Shown here: positions 1-6,665 of the stretch, piece after piece
Position numbering within the stretch: position 1 is the first letter of the stretch
Layout of the letters: each line of letters begins with the position of its first letter
Source of the DNA: an uncultured Oscillospiraceae bacterium
Lineage (GTDB): Bacteria > Bacillota > Clostridia > Oscillospirales > Oscillospiraceae
NCBI GenBank assembly: GCA_934573735.1
Contig: CAKTMC010000026.1
Coordinates: 1 to 16,172, forward strand
DNA: 16,172 nt
Direction: 5' to 3'
Translations under genes and position numbers: made by a program
Notes under the pieces: generated by a model
Database searches by the model: none
The model's input: the letters and a program-made list of their open reading frames with translations, nothing else
Told to the model about the DNA's origin: nothing

Positions 1-76
1 TGCTCCTTGTCCTACCCCGGCGCCCCCATCCCCCAGTGTGCGCACTGGGTACTTCCCCCTAAAGGGGGAAGCTTGG
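1..76. repeat. Twin GC-rich palindromes downstream of the MFS gene
   Basis: Two perfect inverted repeats lie side by side. CCCAGTG/CACTGGG occupies 32-38 and 43-49 with a 4-nt loop. CTTCCCCC/GGGGGAAG occupies 52-59 and 64-71 with loop TAAA. Read on the minus strand they follow the MFS stop codon by 5 bases and could end that transcript, but neither is followed by a run of T, so a classic intrinsic terminator is not supported. The flanking G-rich minus-strand sequence (1-31) has the look of an interspersed palindromic intergenic repeat, but that cannot be shown from one copy. Confidence 0.45.
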
Positions 77-1312
77 CTATTCCCTGCTCGTCCTGCTCGA
101 TGCGATATACAGCGGAATTGCGGCGAGCTGAGCGGCGGCGGAGACTGCTACCATCGCCGGGATGCTCACATCGTAGAGCACGCCGAGCAGCCAGCTTCCG
201 AGAAACCAGAACACGCCGAAGGAACATTCAAAAATGCCGTAGCCCGTGGCGCGGCTGGATTTCGGCACCATGCTCGTCACCGCCGCTTTGAGTATCGACT
301 CCTGCGCGCCCATACCCACGCCCCAGAGCGCGATACCGACAAGCAGCATAGGCACGGAGTCAAAGGCAAAGACGAATATCGCAAAGGGCGCGGAGATGAG
401 CGTTGACCAGACCAGAGCCTTCACGCCCTTTTTGTCGTACATAAGACCGAAAAGCAGCGCCGCGACAGCGTCAACAAGCATCGCCCCGGCGTAAAGCAGC
501 GGCAAGCTGCCGCTCGTGACAAGCTCACCCGTCTCGGCAAGTCCGCCGCTGAGCTGCGAGAAGCTGCGCGAAACGTGCATAATTATTATCGAATAGTCGA
601 TAAAGCCGAAGGCAAACAGGCTGATGCCCGCGATATAAAGTATAAACTCCTTCTTCATCCTGAAGGGGATATACTCCTTCGGCTCCGGCTCAAAATGCTC
701 CGGGTCGGGGAACTTGCAGCGCGTCACGAGCAGAAGAATAAGCGTCACCGCACCGGGTATCGCAAGCACCGCAAAGCAGAATGAATATATCTCAAAGGTC
801 GTGCCCTCGGTTTTGAAAAGCATCACGAGATACAGCAGCACCGGCCCTAAAAATGCGCCTATCTGGTCAAGCACCTCCTGTATTCCGAAGCTCTTGCCCA
901 CGCCCTCCTGCGAGGCGGCAAAGGACATTATCGTATCCTTTGCGGGCTTTTTTATCGCCTTGCCCATACGCTGAACGATGAGCAGTCCGCAGGCAGCTAT
1001 CCAGCCGTGCTCCCCGACAAGTGCCAGAGCAGGCACGGCGAGAATATCAAGAGTATAGCCGAGTATGGTCATCGGCCAGTAGCGTCGGGTCTTGTCGGTA
1101 AGCTTGCCGAAAACATAGCGCATGGAGTAGCCGATCAGCTCTCCAAGTCCCGAGACAAAGCCTATCGCCGCCGCCGATGCGCCCATCAGCGAAAGATACG
1201 CGCCGCGAATACTCGACGCGCCCTCATGCGTCATGTCCGAAAAGAGGCTGACGATGCCGAACAGAATTATAAACAGCATCGCCTGTGACAGCTTTTTCTT
1301 TTTATTCCCCAT
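77..1312 (-). CDS. MFS transporter, substrate unknown
   Basis: This is a major facilitator superfamily permease of about 411 residues, the usual MFS length, made almost entirely of hydrophobic segments (about 12 predicted by eye). The loop 2-3 signature is clear as GKLTDKTRRYW, and the N-terminus carries a lysine-rich cytoplasmic stretch (MGNKKKK). The N-terminal motif FSDMTHEGASSIRG and the motif QRMGKAIKKPAKDT resemble a widely distributed uncharacterised MFS group of Firmicutes and archaea. Substrate and direction cannot be read from the sequence. The chosen ATG at 1312 has GGAG six bases upstream. An ATG at 1324 (MENK) and a TTG at 1357 are in-frame alternatives. It lies 133 bp downstream of the DUF975 gene on the same strand and could be co-transcribed with it, though no strong own promoter or terminator separates them. 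Confidence 0.85.
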   Translation of the reverse strand: MGNKKKKLSQAMLFIILFGIVSLFSDMTHEGASSIRGAYLSLMGASAAAIGFVSGLGELIGYSMRYVFGKLTDKTRRYWPMTILGYTLDILAVPALALVGEHGWIAACGLLIVQRMGKAIKKPAKDTIMSFAASQEGVGKSFGIQEVLDQIGAFLGPVLLYLVMLFKTEGTTFEIYSFCFAVLAIPGAVTLILLLVTRCKFPDPEHFEPEPKEYIPFRMKKEFILYIAGISLFAFGFIDYSIIIMHVSRSFSQLSGGLAETGELVTSGSLPLLYAGAMLVDAVAALLFGLMYDKKGVKALVWSTLISAPFAIFVFAFDSVPMLLVGIALWGVGMGAQESILKAAVTSMVPKSSRATGYGIFECSFGVFWFLGSWLLGVLYDVSIPAMVAVSAAAQLAAIPLYIASSRTSRE

Positions 1313-1369
1313 TTTGTTCTCCATTAAATACTCTATTATATTTACTCCGTGAAACAAACTCCCCCTATG

Positions 1370-1390
1370 CTGACGGGTAAAAATCGTCAG
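1370..1390. promoter_or_regulatory. Inverted repeat between the DUF975 and MFS genes
   Basis: CTGACG (1370-1375) and CGTCAG (1385-1390) form a perfect 6-bp inverted repeat around a 9-bp AT-rich centre, 58 bp upstream of the preferred MFS start. It could be an operator or a weak RNA hairpin. A poor minus-strand promoter candidate (TTTAAT at 1433-1438, TATTCT at 1411-1416, 16-bp spacer) lies just upstream. No functional claim can be made beyond the symmetry. Confidence 0.2.
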
Positions 1391-1445
1391 GCACGGAGGG
1401 AGAATATAAAGATAAAAAATAGATTAAATATTATGTAGGCAGAAA

Positions 1446-2225
1446 TCAGTTTTGCCAGGGCTGGTTATCGTTATGGTCGTTCTGCTCGCCGTTATCATAC
1501 GCCGATGCGCCGAGGCAATTTGTCCCGGTGAGGGTCGTATAGAAAAGAGCGTAGCTCAGCGACTGATAGGGCGTGACCCAAAGCATGACGAAGTAACCCA
1601 CGATGGGGAGAGCCGCAAGTATAGACCAGCCGATAAAGCTCAGATCCATGACGAAAAGCGCGCCCTTATAGCCGTTCATAAGACGCTTGCTTTCGCGGAT
1701 GCACTGCATGGGCGACATCTCGGGGTGGTCAAGCAGCAGGTAGAGCGCCAGACGGTAGCGGTAAGACGCGATTATGCCCGGGACGACAAGCAGCAGCGAC
1801 CACAGAAACACAAACAGTCCCTCAAGCACGGAAAGGACTATGATGCGCAGGAACATACCGAAGCCGTCAAGAAGGTTGCCGAAGCAGGGCGCAGAGCGGC
1901 GTATCACGTTCAGCGAGAAGATGGTAAAGCCCGCAGACAGCATCAGCGAAACTATCCGGAGCAGGACGCCGACAAGACCGCCCGCCGCGGTAGGCTCATG
2001 ATTTGCGACTATTTCAAGGGCGCTCTGCGCGTCTCCCGCAGTATAGTATCTCAGAAACTCCTGATACTCCGCCGGTGAGAGCATGATATTAGAAACTTTG
2101 CCGTAAAGATATGAAACAAGCGCCGAGACAAGGACGAACACGAGCGCAACCAAAACCGGCGAGGGCTTAGTGGTATTTATAAGCTCACGTGCCTGCCGCT
2201 TGAGCGCAGGACGATCAATAAACAT
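1446..2225 (-). CDS. DUF975 family integral membrane protein
   Basis: A 259-residue membrane protein with about five to six hydrophobic segments. The family is recognised from the central motif VVPGIIASYRYRLALYLL followed by LDHPEMSPMQCIRESKRLMNG and a C-terminal W.TPYQSLSYALFY stretch, all typical of DUF975 (PF06161). The N-terminus begins with the usual short amphipathic basic helix (RPALKRQARELI) before the first membrane span. The C-terminal tail (about residues 238-259) is polar and rich in Asn, Asp and Gln. The start ATG at 2225 has an excellent AGGAGG six bases upstream. Family function is not established, so no role is assigned. A minus-strand extended -10 promoter lies about 45 bp upstream. 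The gene is back-to-back with the tRNA-Leu unit. Confidence 0.85.
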   Translation of the reverse strand: MFIDRPALKRQARELINTTKPSPVLVALVFVLVSALVSYLYGKVSNIMLSPAEYQEFLRYYTAGDAQSALEIVANHEPTAAGGLVGVLLRIVSLMLSAGFTIFSLNVIRRSAPCFGNLLDGFGMFLRIIVLSVLEGLFVFLWSLLLVVPGIIASYRYRLALYLLLDHPEMSPMQCIRESKRLMNGYKGALFVMDLSFIGWSILAALPIVGYFVMLWVTPYQSLSYALFYTTLTGTNCLGASAYDNGEQNDHNDNQPWQN

Positions 2226-2268
2226 ACATGGCCTCCTGAATTTATTTATATATTAAATAATTTATATA

Positions 2269-2297
2269 AATATAGCATTTTCAGAAAATAAAGTAAA
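2269..2297 (-). promoter_or_regulatory. Candidate promoter for the DUF975 gene
   Basis: On the minus strand, TTTACT (2292-2297) and TATATT (2269-2274) are separated by 17 bp, and TGC directly precedes the -10 box (extended -10). The start codon is about 43 bp downstream of the -10 box through very AT-rich DNA. The spacing and the extended -10 support it; the -35 matches the consensus only partly. Confidence 0.5.
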
Positions 2298-2320
2298 GCG
2301 GAAAAAATGAAATTTTATAC

Positions 2321-2349
2321 TTGACAAAGCCCTGTGCAAATGCTATTAT
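2321..2349 (+). promoter_or_regulatory. Sigma-A-type promoter of the tRNA-Leu gene
   Basis: A perfect TTGACA (2321-2326) is followed after exactly 17 bp by TATTAT (2344-2349), with TGC immediately before the -10 box (extended -10). The mature tRNA begins 19 bp after the -10 box, leaving a short 5' leader. This near-consensus architecture is expected for a stable RNA gene. Confidence 0.85.
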
Positions 2350-2368
2350 AGTCAAGCGTTCCAAATAT

Positions 2369-2456
2369 GCGCGAGTGGTGGAATTGGCAGACTCGCTAGA
2401 TTCAGGTTCTAGTGCTCACTCCGGGCGTGCGGGTTCAAGTCCCGCCTCGCGCACCA
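2369..2456 (+). tRNA. tRNA-Leu (anticodon CAG)
   Basis: The acceptor arms GCGCGAG (2369-2375) and CTCGCGC (2446-2452) pair perfectly, followed by discriminator A and an encoded CCA (2454-2456). The anticodon stem CTAGA/TCTAG (2396-2400, 2408-2412) encloses loop TTCAGGT with anticodon CAG at 2403-2405, reading CUG leucine codons. The T arm is GCGGG-TTCAAGT-CCCGC. The long variable arm between the anticodon and T arms is the class II form expected of tRNA-Leu. It is a single-gene unit with its own promoter and terminator. Confidence 0.97.
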
Positions 2457-2461
2457 GATTT

Positions 2462-2497
2462 AAACGACAATTTTCGTGAGAAGATTGTCGTTTTTTC
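2462..2497 (+). terminator. Intrinsic terminator of tRNA-Leu
   Basis: A 10-bp perfect stem, AAACGACAAT (2462-2471) with ATTGTCGTTT (2484-2493), encloses a 12-nt loop and runs into six T residues. It starts 5 bp after the tRNA CCA end, so it terminates the tRNA transcript. Confidence 0.9.
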
Positions 2498-2780
2498 TTT
2501 TTATTGTCCAAGCTCATTCGCCGATATAAGCCCTCAGCTTTAAGCTCTCAAGGCTTAATATTTATTAATTCAAACTTTCCGGTGCAAAATCGTAAAAGTA
2601 TTTGGGCAAAAAGCACGAAAATTTTATATCTTTTGCATTATTTGCCCCATCTTTGAAAAAAACTTGGGGCTTTTTTGTTGGGAAAATATATAAAATCAGT
2701 TCAAAAAGCGCTATATATTGCCAGAAAAATGCAAGTTTTCTCACATTAATGCATTTCTGTGCAAATATGCCATTTCCCCC
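2498..2780. other. AT-rich non-coding spacer with several hairpins
   Basis: No convincing gene is present. A 75-codon minus-strand frame exists (2565-2792) but has no ribosome binding site and overlaps hairpins. Visible structures include an imperfect palindrome around 2528-2556 (AAGCC...GGCTT with inner AGCT-TTA-AGCT), overlapping complementary pairs at 2583-2647 leading into a terminator at 2644-2676, and an imperfect hairpin of 2722-2733 with 2750-2759 (CAGAAA..TGCA with TGCATTTCTG) just upstream of the polysaccharide promoter. The spacer separates the tRNA unit from the polysaccharide operon. It could hold a small RNA or upstream regulator sites, but nothing in it is a recognised RNA family. 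Confidence 0.5.
2644..2676 (+). terminator. Intrinsic terminator with no assigned gene
   Basis: GCCCCA (2644-2649) pairs with TGGGGC (2665-2670) across a 15-nt A-rich loop and is followed by TTTTTT. The signal is on the plus strand, but the tRNA transcript already has its own terminator about 180 bp earlier. It therefore either backs up tRNA readthrough or ends an unrecognised short RNA. Its 5' arm can pair instead with GGGCAAA at 2604-2610. Confidence 0.6.
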
Positions 2781-2810
2781 TTGATTATCCATGGTACAAT
2801 ATGCTATAAT
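2781..2810 (+). promoter_or_regulatory. Promoter of the polysaccharide operon
   Basis: TTGATT (2781-2786) and a perfect TATAAT (2805-2810) are 18 bp apart, with TGC before the -10 box (extended -10). Transcription would begin near 2817, giving a leader of about 160 nt before the first gene. The leader contains a strong intrinsic terminator, which suggests attenuation. Confidence 0.75.
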
Positions 2811-2824
2811 TATCCACGATAATT
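2808..2824. promoter_or_regulatory. Operator-like palindrome over the start site
   Basis: AATTATC (2808-2814) and GATAATT (2818-2824) form a perfect 7-bp inverted repeat with a 3-bp centre. It overlaps the last bases of the -10 box and the predicted start site. The octamer ATTATCCA in its left part also occurs at 2784-2791, overlapping the -35 box, 25 bp away on the same strand. The position suits a repressor site, but no regulator can be named. Confidence 0.35.
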
Positions 2825-2846
2825 ACAGTTTATAATTCGAGGTATT

Positions 2847-2900
2847 TTGTACGCTTTGACGGCAGATAAAAAAATACGGCTTATTGCAGACCCGCTTTAA
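2847..2900 (+). CDS. Possible leader peptide, 17 codons
   Basis: A TTG at 2847 is preceded by GAGG (2839-2842) at 4-nt spacing and opens a 17-codon frame reading MYALTADKKIRLIADPL when TTG is taken as Met, ending with TAA at 2898-2900. The frame runs through the whole 5' arm of the attenuator hairpin and stops inside its 3' arm. A translating ribosome would therefore prevent the terminator from folding. There is no obvious run of one regulatory amino acid. A short frame with a non-ATG start can arise by chance, so this is a low-confidence call resting on the ribosome-binding site and the geometry. Confidence 0.25.
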   Translation: MYALTADKKIRLIADPL

Positions 2901-2916
2901 GCCGTTTTTGTTTTTT
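2876..2916 (+). terminator. Terminator inside the polysaccharide leader (attenuator candidate)
   Basis: ACGGCTTA (2876-2883) pairs perfectly with TAAGCCGT (2898-2905) across a 14-nt loop and is followed by a TTTTGTTTTTT tract. It lies downstream of the operon promoter (2781-2810) and 60 bp upstream of the first gene, so the operon can only be expressed if transcription passes it. Alternatively the promoter and terminator define a separate small RNA of about 100 nt. Confidence 0.75.
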
Positions 2917-2976
2917 GCACCGGCTTGGTTGAACATTTATTAACAGATAGAAAGAAAAAATTGATGGAGTAGGACA

Positions 2977-3645
2977 ATGATGGAGCTTGCAACTCCCTAT
3001 CAAAATGCAGAGGCAACGAAGGAACGCTCGGTGCTGCATATCGCAGCCCCGAGGATAAGCGAGAGATGGACATATCTTGCGGTGAAAAGAGCCTTCGATA
3101 TTAGCTTTGCATTGATAGGGCTTATTGTGTTGGCGATTCCAATGGCGATTATTGCGATAATAATCGTCTGCGATTCTCCGGGTCGGCCGATCTACAGTCA
3201 GGAAAGGCTCGGTAAGAACGGAAAGCCCTTTATGATCTATAAATTCAGATCTATGATTCTTGACGCGGAAAAGAACGGACCGAGATGGGCGGACAAAAAA
3301 GACCTGCGCTGCACCCGCTTTGGTGCATTTCTGCGTAAAACCAGGCTGGACGAGCTTCCGCAGCTATGGAATATTCTCAAGGGCGACATGAGCTTTGTCG
3401 GTCCCCGACCGGAACGGGAATATTTCTATAACGAGTTTGAAAAATACATCGAGGGCTTTTCAAATCGCCTTGCCGTGACACCGGGTCTTACCGGTCACGC
3501 ACAGGTCAACGGCGGCTACGACCTTCTGCCGGAGGAAAAAATTATATATGATATGGAATACATAGAAAAGCGCTCAATTCGCATGGATATGCTTTGTATT
3601 TTCAAAACTATCCGTGTGATTTTGTTCGGCGACGGCGCTCGTTAG
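2977..3645 (+). CDS. Undecaprenyl-phosphate phosphoglycosyl transferase (priming)
   Basis: Bacterial sugar transferase family (PF02397), the small monotopic type (222 residues, similar in size to PglC-like enzymes). It transfers a sugar-1-phosphate from a UDP-sugar to undecaprenyl phosphate at the inner membrane face, the first step of capsule or exopolysaccharide assembly. One membrane hairpin is at about residues 43-64 with a helix-breaking Pro55. The catalytic core shows SQERLGKNG, YKFRSM (88-93), then RKTRLDELPQLWN with the Asp125-Glu126 dyad, and GDMSFVGPRPE, followed by TPGLTGHAQVNG. The donor sugar cannot be read from the sequence. The start has GGAG at 2966-2969; a second ATG follows directly at 2980. 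It is the first gene of the operon, behind a leader with an attenuator-like hairpin. Confidence 0.93.
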   Translation: MMELATPYQNAEATKERSVLHIAAPRISERWTYLAVKRAFDISFALIGLIVLAIPMAIIAIIIVCDSPGRPIYSQERLGKNGKPFMIYKFRSMILDAEKNGPRWADKKDLRCTRFGAFLRKTRLDELPQLWNILKGDMSFVGPRPEREYFYNEFEKYIEGFSNRLAVTPGLTGHAQVNGGYDLLPEEKIIYDMEYIEKRSIRMDMLCIFKTIRVILFGDGAR

Positions 3646-3693
3646 CATTACTATTAGATACATTTCAGATATACTTGGAGGACTCTTCACTAC

Positions 3694-4476
3694 ATGAACG
3701 ATAGTCAGAAAACTCACTCTCACGCAGGCGGCGCAGAGCTTTCGCTGCTTGATATCGCAAACGTCCTGCTCAAGAAGCTGCATTGGCTGCTGCTGGCGGG
3801 AATTATTGCGGGCGCAATAGTATATTTTGCGGTAACTCTTTTTGTTACGCCGACATACCAGTCACGGGCAAGCTTTTACGTTTATAACGGACGGGAAAAC
3901 TTCTCTCAGAGCGGCACGATAAATAACAGCGACCTTCAGGCAGCGGAAAGCCTTGCCACGACCTATTCAAAGATTTTGGCAAGCAACTCCGTTTTAGACG
4001 CTGTTTTGGAAAATCTGGACGCAGGCACTTCCCTGTCAAGAAAAGAACTCAGCAGGATGGTAGCAGTCTCTGTAATCTCCGACACGCAGCTTTTGGAGGT
4101 CGTTATCACCTCGACCGACCCGCAATTTGCTTGTAGAATAGCGACATCCTTTGCTATGGTCGCGCCGACGGAGATAGTCCGTATAACAAAGGTCGGCGGA
4201 GTTGAGATAGTTGACAAGCCTGAGGTTCCGACGGAAAAGACCTCGCCGCGCACCGTGTTTGACAGTGCCCTCGGCTTTGTCATCGGTGTGCTGCTGGTTG
4301 CCGTTATCATTGTCATTCGTATGATAGCGGATACGACTATATATCTCCCGGAGGACATTGAAAAGGTTACGGATATAAGCATCCTCGGCTTTGTCCCGGA
4401 AATAACCGCAGAAAACGAGGGCAATTCCGCATGGACACTGACGGAGGGAGGTGTGGTGCTCTATGACAATAAATAA
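3694..4476 (+). CDS. Wzz/CpsC-type polysaccharide co-polymerase
   Basis: Chain-length determinant and tyrosine-kinase adaptor of 260 residues, the usual size for the Gram-positive CpsC/CapA class. Two membrane spans flank an extracellular domain: TM1 at about 31-52 and TM2 at about 191-211. The Wzz-type features are TYQSRASFYVYN just after TM1 and a Pro-containing motif (PEVPTEKTSPRT) just before TM2. The cytoplasmic tail of about 49 residues after TM2 is the part that in this family binds and activates the partner kinase. The start has GGAGGA 11 bases upstream. Its 3' end overlaps the kinase gene by 14 bp, which fits a coupled adaptor-kinase pair. It controls polymer length or export together with that kinase. 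Confidence 0.92.
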   Translation: MNDSQKTHSHAGGAELSLLDIANVLLKKLHWLLLAGIIAGAIVYFAVTLFVTPTYQSRASFYVYNGRENFSQSGTINNSDLQAAESLATTYSKILASNSVLDAVLENLDAGTSLSRKELSRMVAVSVISDTQLLEVVITSTDPQFACRIATSFAMVAPTEIVRITKVGGVEIVDKPEVPTEKTSPRTVFDSALGFVIGVLLVAVIIVIRMIADTTIYLPEDIEKVTDISILGFVPEITAENEGNSAWTLTEGGVVLYDNK

Positions 4477-5236
4477 GAAAAATACATCCAACCGCAAGCC
4501 GACCCGCGAGCAGATTTCAATAAACAGAAAGCGCCTTTTGAATAACGACTCTCCCTTTGCGATAAAGGAGGCATATGTCAAGCTCCGCACAAGCCTTCTG
4601 TTTTGCATGACGGCGGATAAGGAGCGTCCGTGCTCGACCTTTGCCGTAACCAGCGCTAACCCCTCCGAGGGCAAGAGCCTGACAGCGGCGAACATTGCGA
4701 TAAGCTATGCAATGCTCGGAAAGACCGTGCTTTTGATTGACGCCGATATGCGCAAGCCTACGCAGAAAAGGCTATGGAAAATCGACAAGCCCACCGGTCT
4801 CTGCGACTTTTTGGCAAAAATCTCAAAGCTTGAGCTAAGCAAGGTGGATGAGCTGCCGCTCTGGATAGTCTGCACCGGCACCATTCCGCCGAACCCCTCC
4901 GAGCTTCTCTCCTCAGAGCGCATGAAGCGCTTTGTCGAGGAAAGCGCAAAGGCATATGACTATGTCATTATAGATACTCCACCCATCAATACCGTGGCGG
5001 ATGCGCAGATAGTCGCAAACTATGTTGATGGTGTTGTAGTCGTCACGAAGTCCGGCAGCACCACGACGGACGATTTGACGGAGGCGCTTGACGCCGTTCA
5101 CCGTGCCGGCGGAAATCTTTGCGGCATCGTTCTAAACAACCTGAATATGAAGACCGTCAAGTCCTCTTATAAATATAAGTACGAGGACAAGTACGGCTAT
5201 AAGTATTCCGATTCTTATTCCTATGAGGCAAGATAA
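4463..5236 (+). CDS. CpsD/CapB-family bacterial tyrosine kinase
   Basis: Cytoplasmic BY-kinase of 257 residues that autophosphorylates a C-terminal tyrosine cluster to regulate polysaccharide assembly. Walker A is SANPSEGKS (64-72), Walker A' is LIDADMRKPT (91-100) and Walker B is YVIIDTPP (167-174). The C-terminus (236-254) has eight tyrosines spaced by one to three polar residues. The N-terminal oligomerisation motif EX2RX2R is only partly kept: EAYVKLR has Val where the middle Arg is usual. The ATG at 4463 was chosen because GGAGGT lies upstream at 4447-4452; an in-frame GTG at 4451 would leave no room for it. It overlaps the CpsC-like gene by 14 bp and is followed by its likely phosphatase. 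Confidence 0.95.
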   Translation: MTINKKNTSNRKPTREQISINRKRLLNNDSPFAIKEAYVKLRTSLLFCMTADKERPCSTFAVTSANPSEGKSLTAANIAISYAMLGKTVLLIDADMRKPTQKRLWKIDKPTGLCDFLAKISKLELSKVDELPLWIVCTGTIPPNPSELLSSERMKRFVEESAKAYDYVIIDTPPINTVADAQIVANYVDGVVVVTKSGSTTTDDLTEALDAVHRAGGNLCGIVLNNLNMKTVKSSYKYKYEDKYGYKYSDSYSYEAR

Positions 5237-5240
5237 TATC

Positions 5241-5882
5241 ATGCCTAATCTGTCGCTGGATTTTCACGCCCATATTCTTCCCGGCTGCGATCATGGGAGC
5301 GACTGCCTTGATACCTCGCTCAAGCAGCTTGAAATGGCGGTCTCGGCGGGAGTAAAGACGATATGCGCGACGCCGCACTTTTACCCGCACAAGAAGTCTC
5401 TTGAGTCATTTCTTAAGCGCCGTGAGGAGTCGGCAAAGGCACTTTTTGAGCGCCTGCCTGAGAACTCGCCGATAATTCAGCTCGGCGCGGAGGTTCTTAT
5501 CTGCGAGGGCATGGAGCGAATGGACGAGCTCCCGCGTCTTTGCCGCGAGGGTACGAACGAGCTGCTTTTGGAAATGCCCTTTTACGACTGGCCGGAATCT
5601 ATATGGGATACGCTCTATATGCTCTGCGACAGGAGCGATATTCAGATAGTTTTAGCTCATGCCGACCGCTATCCGAGGGCTGACATCGAGAGACTTATAC
5701 ATGACGGTATCCCGCTCCAGCTCAATGCCGTGTGCCTGACAAAGCCATTACAGCGCAGGCGCTATCTTAGCTGGATAGAAAGCGGCTATGTGAAGTATAT
5801 CGGCAGCGATATACATATGCTCGGCGAGGGCTACCGGGATTTTGAAAAATGCAGGAAGCTGCTGGAGAAAAAGCTGGGATGA
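5241..5882 (+). CDS. CpsB/YwqE-type PHP tyrosine phosphatase
   Basis: Metal-dependent protein-tyrosine phosphatase of the PHP superfamily, 213 residues from the chosen ATG, close to the family's usual length. It removes phosphate from the CpsD tyrosine cluster and so resets the kinase cycle. The metal-binding motifs are all present in order: DFHAH (7-11) and DHG (17-19), ATPHFYPH (43-50), GAEV (82-85), EMP (111-113), VLAHADRY (137-144) and GSDIH (188-192). An ATG at 5223 is in frame and overlaps the kinase gene, but no ribosome binding site precedes it. The ATG at 5241 has GAGG at 5225-5228. The 3' end overlaps the next gene as ATGA. Confidence 0.93.
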   Translation: MPNLSLDFHAHILPGCDHGSDCLDTSLKQLEMAVSAGVKTICATPHFYPHKKSLESFLKRREESAKALFERLPENSPIIQLGAEVLICEGMERMDELPRLCREGTNELLLEMPFYDWPESIWDTLYMLCDRSDIQIVLAHADRYPRADIERLIHDGIPLQLNAVCLTKPLQRRRYLSWIESGYVKYIGSDIHMLGEGYRDFEKCRKLLEKKLG

Positions 5883-6664
5883 ACAATGACATTGCTGACC
5901 TAAAGCAAGCGCGGCCGCTTGTTTCGGTCATCATGCCCGCATACAATGCGGAAAAATATATTGATGCCGCCATAAGCTCCGTGCTCTCGCAAAGCTACGG
6001 AGAGCTTGAGCTTCTTGTAATCGACGATTGCTCATCAGACAAGAGTGTCAAGATAGCCGAGGACTTTGAGCAAAAAGATCCCCGCGTCAGGGTTTTGCGC
6101 AATACGCAGAACATGGGTGTCGCGAGAACAAGAAATCGCGGCTTTGACCTCGCCCGGGGCGAATGGATAGCGCTGCTTGACAGTGATGATATCTGGCATG
6201 TGGACAAGCTTGAAAAGCAGCTTGAGCTTGCCGATAAATCTAATGCCGACATTATCTATTGCTCCTATTCGCTGATTGACGAAGGCGGCAGGCATTTCTC
6301 GGATTTTATCGTTCCGGAGACGACCTCATACGACAATATGCTGAGAGAAAGCGTTTTAAGCTGCTCGACGGTGCTTCTGCGTCGTTCCATTCTATCGGGT
6401 CACCGCTTTTCCGAGGAATACTGCCATGAGGACTACGTCTTTTGGCTGGAGCTGCTCAAAGCCGGATGCTCTGCTGCTGCAAGCAGCGATGTTCTTGCAG
6501 ATTACCGAATTGTGCGGGGTTCTCGTTCAAGCGACAAACTGAAGTCTGCGAAAGCGCGGTGGACGATTTATCGTAAGCTTGAGAACTTGTCCCTTGCCCG
6601 CTCTTTGAGTATATTTGTAGCATACGCGCTCAATGGTCTTATCAAGTACAGGAGAGTTAGATAG
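5879..6664 (+). CDS. Family 2 glycosyltransferase
   Basis: Inverting GT-A glycosyltransferase of 261 residues, likely adding one sugar to the lipid-linked repeat unit at the cytoplasmic membrane face. The GT2 hallmarks are VSVIMPAYNAEKY (15-27), LLVIDDCSSD (45-54), N.GVARTRNRG (78-88), the metal-binding LLDSDD (99-104) and the catalytic-base region HEDYVFWLELLKAG (183-196). Donor and acceptor are unknown. The start at 5879 forms an ATGA overlap with the phosphatase stop, with GGAG 11 bases upstream. An in-frame ATG at 5849 would overlap by 34 bp and is less likely. Its stop is one base from the TTG start of the next gene. Confidence 0.92.
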   Translation: MNNDIADLKQARPLVSVIMPAYNAEKYIDAAISSVLSQSYGELELLVIDDCSSDKSVKIAEDFEQKDPRVRVLRNTQNMGVARTRNRGFDLARGEWIALLDSDDIWHVDKLEKQLELADKSNADIIYCSYSLIDEGGRHFSDFIVPETTSYDNMLRESVLSCSTVLLRRSILSGHRFSEEYCHEDYVFWLELLKAGCSAAASSDVLADYRIVRGSRSSDKLKSAKARWTIYRKLENLSLARSLSIFVAYALNGLIKYRRVR

Positions 6665-6665
6665 C

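Noticed and set aside
1452..2078. 208-codon plus-strand frame
   Set aside because: Antisense to the DUF975 gene, which has a clear family motif and an AGGAGG ribosome binding site. The plus-strand translation is a basic, low-complexity shadow.
2369..2456. tRNA-Leu as an integration site for a genomic island
   Set aside because: No integrase and no second copy of the tRNA 3' end were seen in the window, and the tRNA keeps its own terminator immediately downstream.
2565..2792. 75-codon minus-strand frame in the spacer
   Set aside because: No ribosome binding site before its ATG; it overlaps a plus-strand terminator and the promoter, and the Phe/Lys-rich translation is typical of AT-rich non-coding DNA.
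4036..4695. 219-codon minus-strand frame
   Set aside because: Antisense to the CpsC- and CpsD-like genes and crosses both; it has no recognisable motif.
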